This document shows, in pieces, positions 31,698-37,062 of a DNA stretch of 37,062 bases. The notes beneath the pieces are model-generated. The model made no database searches and had not been told where the DNA came from. It was given only the letters and a program-made list of their open reading frames with translations. Both the position numbers and the translations under genes were made by a program. Each line of letters begins with the position of its first letter. The stretch's first letter is position 1. The stretch is from Clostridia bacterium (GTDB taxonomy: Bacteria; Bacillota; Clostridia; UBA1381; UBA9506): the NCBI GenBank assembly GCA_017507525.1, contig JAFWAT010000042.1, positions 1-37,062 of the forward strand, in the 5' to 3' direction.

Positions 31698-31706
31698 ATG
31701 AATAAA

Positions 31707-32996
31707 ATGAGTGATATAAAAACAGCAAAGGTCGGCGTTGGTCGCAGTGTTATCTCTCCGGTTAAAATGGCACAGCTTTGGGGTTACCCGCTGATTCGTG
31801 ATACAGAAGTGATTCACGATGATCTGCAGGCAACAGCCTTTGCCTTTGAATATGAGGGACGGCAGTCCTTGCTAGTTAATTTAACAATTATTTTTTTGTT
31901 AAATGATGAGTTTGAAATTTTAAGAGAGCTCATCAGCCGGGAAACCGGTGTGCCCTATGAAAACATTATCATAGATTGCACCCATACCCATTCCAGCCCA
32001 GCGACAGATTCTGACATTAAGGATACGGAATATATAGAAACAGTACTGCGTCCCGGTGCGGTGAAAGCAGCTAAAGAGGCACTTTCTAACCTGCAGGAGG
32101 CACTCATGGGTGTTGCTACTGTGGAAAGCCATGTGGGCATTAACCGCCGTGAGGTTCAGCTTGACGGTTGGATTGGTCTGGGGCAGAACCCCTGGGGCAC
32201 CTTTGACCCGACCATGACGGTTATCAGCTTTGTAACAACTGATAAAAAACCCATTGCCAACATGGTGCATTATGGCACGCATTGTACGGCGGCAGGCAAC
32301 AACTTTGAAGTAACCCGCGACTGGTCCGGTGTGATGATTGATCGCTTGGAGGAACAAACAGGCGCTATGACGGCGTTTATCAACGGCCCTATTGGTGACA
32401 CAGGTCCCAGACTTTCTGACGGCAGCACGGCAGCAACGCTGGAACTTGCCTTAGAGTTGGGTGCAGCTGCAGCTCATGATGCAGTTTTTGCATACAGAAC
32501 CATTAAAGATTACCGTCCGTTTGATATGAAGGTTACCATGCAGGAAGTAAAGCTGCCTTATAAGCCACAAATGTCTTACGAGGATGCGGTTGCAGAGTAT
32601 GCAACCCATACGGAAGAAGAAAAAAATGAATATTACGGCAGATGCTATCATCTTCGTAAAGTTATGGCAGAATACGAAGCGGGGCATCCTGTTGAAACTG
32701 AACTGGTTTTGAAAGAAACAGTGATTGCAGTGGGCAATGTTGTTTTTGTGCCGTTCCCCTTTGAAATGTTTACGGAAATGACCCTACGCTTGAGAAAATT
32801 CAGTCCTTATCAGCATACCTTGTCCCTTTCCATCGGTAACGGTTATTACAGTTATCTGCCCTCTCAGGACCAAATTTGCCGGGGCGGGTATGAAGTGGCA
32901 ATGTTCCGTGACTTTAATCCGTATCAGCTGGAGGACAACACTGATACAACAATTGTAACACAGCTCGTAGACATCGTAAAAGCTTTGGCAGAATAA
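31707..32996 (+). CDS. Neutral/alkaline ceramidase-superfamily hydrolase (short form, atypical active site)
   Basis: The 429-residue protein resembles the N-terminal catalytic domain of neutral ceramidases: KVGVGRSVISPV near the start, DCTHTHSSPATDSD (metal-ligand histidine block) and MVHYGTHCTAAG with the next histidine. At the place of the family's GDxSPN serine motif it has GPIGDTGPR, so the usual nucleophilic serine is absent. It lacks a signal peptide and is shorter than ceramidases (about 650-700). It is more likely an intracellular hydrolase acting on another amide or ester. The ATG at 31707 is preferred (GAGAGG 9 bases ahead); an ATG at 31698 abuts that site. A sugar-kinase-like gene follows on the same strand. 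Confidence 0.8.
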   Translation: MSDIKTAKVGVGRSVISPVKMAQLWGYPLIRDTEVIHDDLQATAFAFEYEGRQSLLVNLTIIFLLNDEFEILRELISRETGVPYENIIIDCTHTHSSPATDSDIKDTEYIETVLRPGAVKAAKEALSNLQEALMGVATVESHVGINRREVQLDGWIGLGQNPWGTFDPTMTVISFVTTDKKPIANMVHYGTHCTAAGNNFEVTRDWSGVMIDRLEEQTGAMTAFINGPIGDTGPRLSDGSTAATLELALELGAAAAHDAVFAYRTIKDYRPFDMKVTMQEVKLPYKPQMSYEDAVAEYATHTEEEKNEYYGRCYHLRKVMAEYEAGHPVETELVLKETVIAVGNVVFVPFPFEMFTEMTLRLRKFSPYQHTLSLSIGNGYYSYLPSQDQICRGGYEVAMFRDFNPYQLEDNTDTTIVTQLVDIVKALAE

Positions 32997-33227
32997 TTAA
33001 TGGCTTATTGCACCATTCGGTTTTAAAACAGAAGGTAGCTTGAGTTGGTTGATATGAAAATTAAATAGGTAGCAAAAATCCATGGTATGGGATGGCGTTG
33101 CAAAAAGCCCTTGCAAGCAAGTATTTTCACTCTTGGTAAAATGATTTCCTGCATCTAAATTGTGTATTGATTTTATAATGATTTTTAGTCATATAAGCTA
33201 GCCGAATAAAATATTAGGAGGCATACA

Positions 33228-34325
33228 ATGAAGGGTTATGATTATAAGGAGCTTTGCTCAAAGTTTGCTTATAAAGGTGATTATATCGGTGCTCGCATTT
33301 ACGGCGAAGGTCACATTAACGAAACATTATTAATTGAAACAACCGGCAGACGTTATATTTTGCAACGGGTTAACAGTGATGTGTTTAAAGAACCGGTTCA
33401 TGTCATTGACAATGTTGTAGCAGTGACGGAATACTTGCATAACAGAATTATCTCAAATTTTGGGGATCCTTACCGCGAAACCTTGACACTAATTCCGGCA
33501 AAAGACGGAACCTATTATCATCAAACAGAGCAGGGCGATGTATTTAGAATGTATCTTTTCATCGATAATGCCCGTAGCTATCAATCTATCGAGAATCCCG
33601 AAATGTTTTACCGCGTTGCGAAAACATTTGGTCATTTTCAAACCCTTTTAAAGGCTTTTCCGGCAGAAAAGCTACATGAGACGATTCCCAAGTTTCATGA
33701 TACCGTTGACCGTTATAGATTATTTAAAGAAGCAATTGAAAAGGACAGAGTCGGTCGTCGGTCTGAGGTTCAAAAAGAGATTAATTTTTTCTTAGAGCGT
33801 GAAAAAGAAGCAGCCTTAGTGGTTGATGCCATTAAAACAGGCGAGATTCCTTTGCGCGTAACCCATAACGATACAAAACTCAACAACGTTTTGATTGACG
33901 ATGCAACCGGTGAGGGCGTTTGCGTTATCGATTTAGACACGGTTATGCCCGGCTCCATGCTGTATGACTTTGGCGATTCTATCCGCTTTGGTGCCAGCAC
34001 GGCAACAGAAGATGAAACGGATTTATCCAAAGTATGGATGAATTTAGAACTCTTTGAGCAGTACACCAAAGGGTATATTGAAGAATTAAAAAGCAGCTTT
34101 ACACCGAAGGAAGTTGAGCTCTTGGCGTTTTCTGCTAAGCTCATGACATTAGAGTGCGGCATGCGATTTTTAACAGATCATCTAAATGGGGATGTCTATT
34201 TTAGAATTCATAAGAAAAACCATAACTTAGACCGTGCCAGAACCCATATTAAGTTGGTAACTGACATGGAAACCAAGATGGAACGAATGAATGAAATTGT
34301 GTATCAGTACTATAATGCGCAATAA
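33228..34325 (+). CDS. APH-fold sugar kinase, N-acetylhexosamine 1-kinase (NahK)-like
   Basis: The 365-residue protein has the aminoglycoside-phosphotransferase fold. Its catalytic loop is HNDTKLNNVLID (His213, Asp215) and the metal site VIDLDTVMPG (Asp235, Asp237). The exact wording of both resembles NahK, the kinase that phosphorylates GlcNAc or GalNAc at C1 in lacto-/galacto-N-biose use. The N-terminal lobe contains GEGHINETLLIETTGRRYIL. The ATG follows TAGGAGG. No lacto-N-biose phosphorylase or epimerase gene is in view, and the upstream neighbour is the ceramidase-like gene, so the substrate is open. A strong terminator follows. Confidence 0.82.
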   Translation: MKGYDYKELCSKFAYKGDYIGARIYGEGHINETLLIETTGRRYILQRVNSDVFKEPVHVIDNVVAVTEYLHNRIISNFGDPYRETLTLIPAKDGTYYHQTEQGDVFRMYLFIDNARSYQSIENPEMFYRVAKTFGHFQTLLKAFPAEKLHETIPKFHDTVDRYRLFKEAIEKDRVGRRSEVQKEINFFLEREKEAALVVDAIKTGEIPLRVTHNDTKLNNVLIDDATGEGVCVIDLDTVMPGSMLYDFGDSIRFGASTATEDETDLSKVWMNLELFEQYTKGYIEELKSSFTPKEVELLAFSAKLMTLECGMRFLTDHLNGDVYFRIHKKNHNLDRARTHIKLVTDMETKMERMNEIVYQYYNAQ

Positions 34326-34332
34326 TATTATA

Positions 34333-34385
34333 AAACAAACAACACCAAGTGCAAATGAAATGCACTTGGTGTTGTTTGTTTTGCG
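34333..34385 (+). terminator. Strong terminator after the NahK-like gene
   Basis: A perfect 21-base stem (34333-34353 with 34361-34381) with an AATGAAA loop, ending in a short T run. Confidence 0.9.
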
Positions 34386-34536
34386 ACTGTATACCTTAAA
34401 AGCGTTTAATCCCTTGTTCCGGTAAAAAACAGTAAAGTCTGAGATGATTGCTTTCGGGCTTTATTTTTTTACGCTTCTAAACCTGAAATTTTACACATAT
34501 AGATAAACTATAAGCAAAATTCCGGGAGGGAGTAGT

Positions 34537-34800
34537 TTGAAGGATTATATATCCAAACGAGCGATTTTACTTGCCGAATATATAATCGAACACAAAGCAA
34601 CCGTCAGAAAAGCAGCAAAAGAGTTTAATATATCAAAATCGACTGTACATAAAGACATCACAGAACGACTTTTGCTCATTAATCAGGCGTTGGCGAAAGA
34701 AGCAAAGCAGGTATTGGAGGAGAACAAGGCAGCACGACACATTCGCGGTGGTTTGGCGACCAAACAAAAATACGAGCATCAAAAAATCTCAGGAGAATAG
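34537..34800 (+). CDS. spoIIID: Sporulation transcription factor SpoIIID
   Basis: This 87-residue DNA-binding protein matches SpoIIID throughout: KDYISKRAILLAEYIIEHKA, the recognition helix-turn-helix RKAAKEFNISKSTVHKDITE, and the C-terminal HIRGGLATKQKY basic segment. It controls mother-cell genes after sigma-E. The start is the TTG at 34537, 6 bases or so after GGGAGGGAG; the length agrees with the family. No certain sigma-E promoter is visible in the 150 bases upstream, although CATATAGAT near 34496 loosely resembles its -10. Confidence 0.97.
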   Translation: MKDYISKRAILLAEYIIEHKATVRKAAKEFNISKSTVHKDITERLLLINQALAKEAKQVLEENKAARHIRGGLATKQKYEHQKISGE

Positions 34801-34852
34801 GAATTTATATTACTTTTTTGTGACAATATAAAAAGCTGTTGAAATTTAATAT

Positions 34853-34902
34853 AAAAAGCGGTATAATAAATATAACAATATGTTTATTATGCCGCTTTTT
34901 TA
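34853..34902. terminator. Terminator between spoIIID and the second SLH gene
   Basis: AAAAAGCGG-TATAATAAA and TTTATTATG-CCGCTTTTT form an 18-pair stem (one G-U) with a 12-base loop and T/A runs on both sides, so it may work in both directions. Confidence 0.85.
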
Positions 34903-34950
34903 CATAGACGGTATAATAAGAGAACGCATTTTAACAAAGGAGGAGTTTTC

Positions 34951-36771
34951 ATGCTTAAAAAAGCAATATCCCTCATTCTCAGTGTGCTGATAATTGTATC
35001 GGCAAGCAGCGTTTTTGCTGCAAGTTTTTCTGATGTTTCATCAGATTTTGCCTGGGCAGAAGAAGCGATTACAACCCTGGCTGGCATTCAGGTGATTAAT
35101 GGTTATCCTGATGGTACTTTTAAACCGGCACAAGACATTACAAAGGAAGAAGCAATTGCCTTGTTTGCCAGAATTTTAGGTGCAAGCGAAAGCTTGAACA
35201 GTTCTGTTGTGTCTTTATCCAATGTCTTGTATGAAGATAAGCTGGAACAATATGAAACATATGCAAAAGAAGCGGCAGCCTATTTGATGTATAAAAATGT
35301 ATTATCAGAAGGTGACCTTTCTACATATCTATCAGCTTCTCATAAGGACGAGCCCTTAAAGCGCTATGAGGCAGCAACTTTAATTGCGAAATGCTTAGGC
35401 GGTGACGTGTGGCTGAAAAAGAACCCCAACGTAACCTTGTCTTACAGCGATGCGGCAGAGGTTCCCACTGCGGCAAGAGGTTATGTTTATTTTGCATCAG
35501 AAGCGCAGATTATTCAAGGCGTGGGTGAGAACACATTCTTACCCATGGGGAATGTGACCCGTGCGCAGGTCGCTGTTATGCTTCACAGAATGCATGACCG
35601 TTTGCAGTATAGTTATGTGCAGGGTGTTATCTCTCAAATTAATACGGCAACGAATGTTATCTCTATTAAAACAGGAGACGGCGAGATTGAAAGCTACAAG
35701 GTTGACAGTAATGTTGCTGTTATGTTAGATGGCGTAGCATCTGAGATTGGAGAACTACCGGTTGGTCAGTCAATTGTTATCACGTTCTCCAATAACGGTT
35801 TATATTCTTTAGATGTTGTTCAGATAGCTGTTGATGATACCTTTGAAGCAATTTATAAAGGCAAGCTCACAGATACAACCGGAACGACAGTAAAATTTGA
35901 GGATTTTGAAACCGCTAAAGTTACATCATACAAATTAGCAAGCGATGCTGTTATTGTGTATGGTGAGAAGAGTGCAAGCATCGATAGCTTAAAATCAAGC
36001 GATTATGTAAGAGTGTCTGTTTCCTCCGGTAAGGTTACATTGATTGAAGCAGAGCCTAAGACAAAGACCTTTAGCAAGGCGAAGGTAGAATCCATTGATT
36101 TTGATTCGGATGTGCTGATTACTTTGAGCCTTTCTGATGGTTCTTTAGCAAGCTATAAGGTTAAATCCGGTGCAACAATCCGCAGAAATGGCGCAGTTAC
36201 AACCTATGCAGACCTGATGGTAGGGGATACGGTAGATGTTACCTTAGAGTACGGTCAAATTAGCGCAGTTGTTGCCATTGGTGTTGATAAAGTGGTAAGT
36301 GGTACAATTGAAGAAATTACGATTTCAAAATCATCCTCTTCTTTAAAGATTAATGTAAATGGTTTAGTTAACACCTATGCAGTCAGCCGCGATGTAGCGG
36401 TTAAGCTTGATGGTGCAGCAGCAACGATGTATGATTTGCGTTTAGGTTATCAGGTAAAACTGCAGACCTCCAGTGCAACCATTAAAGAAATTGAAGTTCA
36501 GTCTGTTGCAACGGCTCTTCAGATTACCGGTCAGATTAAACTGGTTAATACAACCTATAAAATGCTGACTCTTCAGCATACAGATGCAAACGGCAACTTA
36601 ACAGAAACACAGGTATTTGTGAAAGATACTGCTAAGATTTTAGATAGCAATGACGGTAAAATTAAAACTTTAAAGAATTTGCAAGCAGGTCAAAATGTAA
36701 CGGTTGCAGGATCAGATAATATGGGTATTTTTGAAGCAACATCCATTATGGTTCTGGGTTATGCACAGTAA
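34951..36771 (+). CDS. Secreted SLH protein with five tandem beta-rich modules
   Basis: The 606-residue protein has a signal peptide (residues 1-23, cut after VFA). SLH domains follow: FSDVSSDFAWAEEAITTLAG with GYPDGTFKPAQDITKEEAIAL (26-75), a degenerate second (~90-150) and a third (~163-215, LSYSDAAEVPTAARGYVYFA). Residues ~224-603 are five similar units of about 70 residues (224, 299, 376, 448, 525). Each runs strand, DG turn, SYKV/TYAV strand, variable loop, then a DLxxGxxVxV stretch. SLH domains tether it to the wall polymer. The modules have no recognised enzymatic motif and may be structural or binding. The ATG follows AAAGGAGGAG. The protein is related in style to the larger SLH protein at 12037. 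Confidence 0.92.
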   Translation: MLKKAISLILSVLIIVSASSVFAASFSDVSSDFAWAEEAITTLAGIQVINGYPDGTFKPAQDITKEEAIALFARILGASESLNSSVVSLSNVLYEDKLEQYETYAKEAAAYLMYKNVLSEGDLSTYLSASHKDEPLKRYEAATLIAKCLGGDVWLKKNPNVTLSYSDAAEVPTAARGYVYFASEAQIIQGVGENTFLPMGNVTRAQVAVMLHRMHDRLQYSYVQGVISQINTATNVISIKTGDGEIESYKVDSNVAVMLDGVASEIGELPVGQSIVITFSNNGLYSLDVVQIAVDDTFEAIYKGKLTDTTGTTVKFEDFETAKVTSYKLASDAVIVYGEKSASIDSLKSSDYVRVSVSSGKVTLIEAEPKTKTFSKAKVESIDFDSDVLITLSLSDGSLASYKVKSGATIRRNGAVTTYADLMVGDTVDVTLEYGQISAVVAIGVDKVVSGTIEEITISKSSSSLKINVNGLVNTYAVSRDVAVKLDGAAATMYDLRLGYQVKLQTSSATIKEIEVQSVATALQITGQIKLVNTTYKMLTLQHTDANGNLTETQVFVKDTAKILDSNDGKIKTLKNLQAGQNVTVAGSDNMGIFEATSIMVLGYAQ

Positions 36772-36802
36772 TTGACTTATTTCAGCAGAATAAAATAAGT
36801 GG

Positions 36803-36843
36803 GGCTGTAGTAAAATGATTTCGTTTTGCTACAGCCTTTTTTG
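36803..36843 (+). terminator. Intrinsic terminator after the second SLH gene
   Basis: GGCTGTAG-TAAAA and TTTTG-CTACAGCC form a 13-pair stem (one G-U), followed by a run of T. Confidence 0.9.
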
Positions 36844-36942
36844 TATAAAACAAAAAGTACACGTTATCTGCTTTTAGCGTGGAGAATAATTTAATGAAAT
36901 TTGTCGTTGTGTGTATATTGTTGGAGGAAACCAGCGGAAAAT

Positions 36943-36966
36943 GAAATTTCTGTTGACAGAAATTTC
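36943..36966 (+). promoter_or_regulatory. Perfect dyad overlapping the -35 of the last promoter
   Basis: GAAATTTCTG (36943-36952) and CAGAAATTTC (36957-36966) are exact inverted repeats around TTGA. They embed the -35 hexamer of the following promoter, so a bound regulator would block polymerase. Confidence 0.65.
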
Positions 36967-36981
36967 GTTTTTGTATATAAT
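36953..36981 (+). promoter_or_regulatory. Consensus sigma-A promoter
   Basis: TTGACA (36953-36958), 17 bases, TATAAT (36976-36981), with an AGAAGGTG ribosome site at 37006 before the ATG at 37022. Confidence 0.88.
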
Positions 36982-37021
36982 TTAATAGAAATTGTTGTAT
37001 TTTTTCGAGAAGGTGAATAAA

Positions 37022-37062
37022 ATGAGTTTTAAAAATTCGTATTTAGCATCCGTTATGGAAGC
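37022..37062 (+). CDS. Start of an unidentified gene, truncated by the window end
   Basis: Only the first 13 codons are visible, MSFKNSYLASVME, after a good ribosome site. This N-terminus loosely resembles that of some NADP-type glutamate dehydrogenases, but it is too short to identify. It is real mainly because of the strong promoter and ribosome site. Confidence 0.6.
   Translation, partial: MSFKNSYLASVME

Noticed and set aside
36941-36985. A 14-codon frame MKFLLTEISFLYII after a GGAGG-like site
   Set aside because: It overlaps the -35, the -10 and the dyad of a promoter; most likely chance.

Overview
The window looks like a chromosomal segment from a spore-forming, moderately low-GC Firmicute of the class Clostridia, probably an uncultured gut-type anaerobe (inference). 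The evidence is a spoIIAA-spoIIAB-sigF operon preceded by 0A-box and sigma-H-like sequences, spoIIID, a rplU-prp-rpmA cluster in which L27 carries the Firmicutes N-terminal extension, a long-form hibernation factor, a T-box leader, two S-layer-homology (SLH) proteins, and many A/T-rich intergenic regions with near-consensus sigma-A promoters and strong intrinsic terminators. No prophage, CRISPR array, rRNA or tRNA gene was seen.

Layout. Positions 1-2642 (+) hold the 3' part of an M20 metallopeptidase and an ABC exporter. A 160-base palindromic MITE-like element separates them from the minus-strand spoIIA operon (2909-4397). Upstream of that, also on minus, lies an amidohydrolase-patatin-MATE operon (7962 to 4551). 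A divergent promoter pair at 7986-8062 starts this operon on one side and proS on the other. After proS come a small zinc-motif lipoprotein, a peptide-binding lipoprotein and a 947-residue SLH protein (to 14880).

Positions 14889-17150 form a compact, A/T-rich islet bounded by 48-base inverted repeats that also sit at the 3' ends of the two flanking convergent genes. It holds a string of small hairpins, a four-helix-bundle protein gene of the 23S rRNA intervening-sequence family, direct repeats, a candidate 200-nt structured RNA with its own promoter and terminator, and a lipoprotein gene. It is the most accessory-looking stretch of the window.

Positions 17168-24253 are mostly housekeeping: a thioesterase, a VanW-like lipoprotein, a complete polar amino-acid ABC importer, rplU-prp-rpmA behind an L21 leader, a metallophosphoesterase, and an ECF sigma/anti-sigma pair. 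On minus, 24351-27017 holds an unusual three-part protein (XRE-type HTH + cupin + acyl-CoA/AMP ligase) behind a T-box riboswitch whose best-guess specifier is an isoleucine codon. This is the most interesting regulatory pairing in the window and suggests tRNA-sensed control of carboxylic-acid activation. Further on minus are a GNAT protein, a pseudouridine synthase and a D,D-carboxypeptidase.

Positions 29478-37062 (+) hold hpf, a FAD/Rieske oxidoreductase, a ceramidase-superfamily protein lacking the family's usual serine, a NahK-like sugar kinase, spoIIID, a second SLH protein with five tandem beta modules, and the first codons of a gene behind a consensus promoter overlapped by a perfect dyad.
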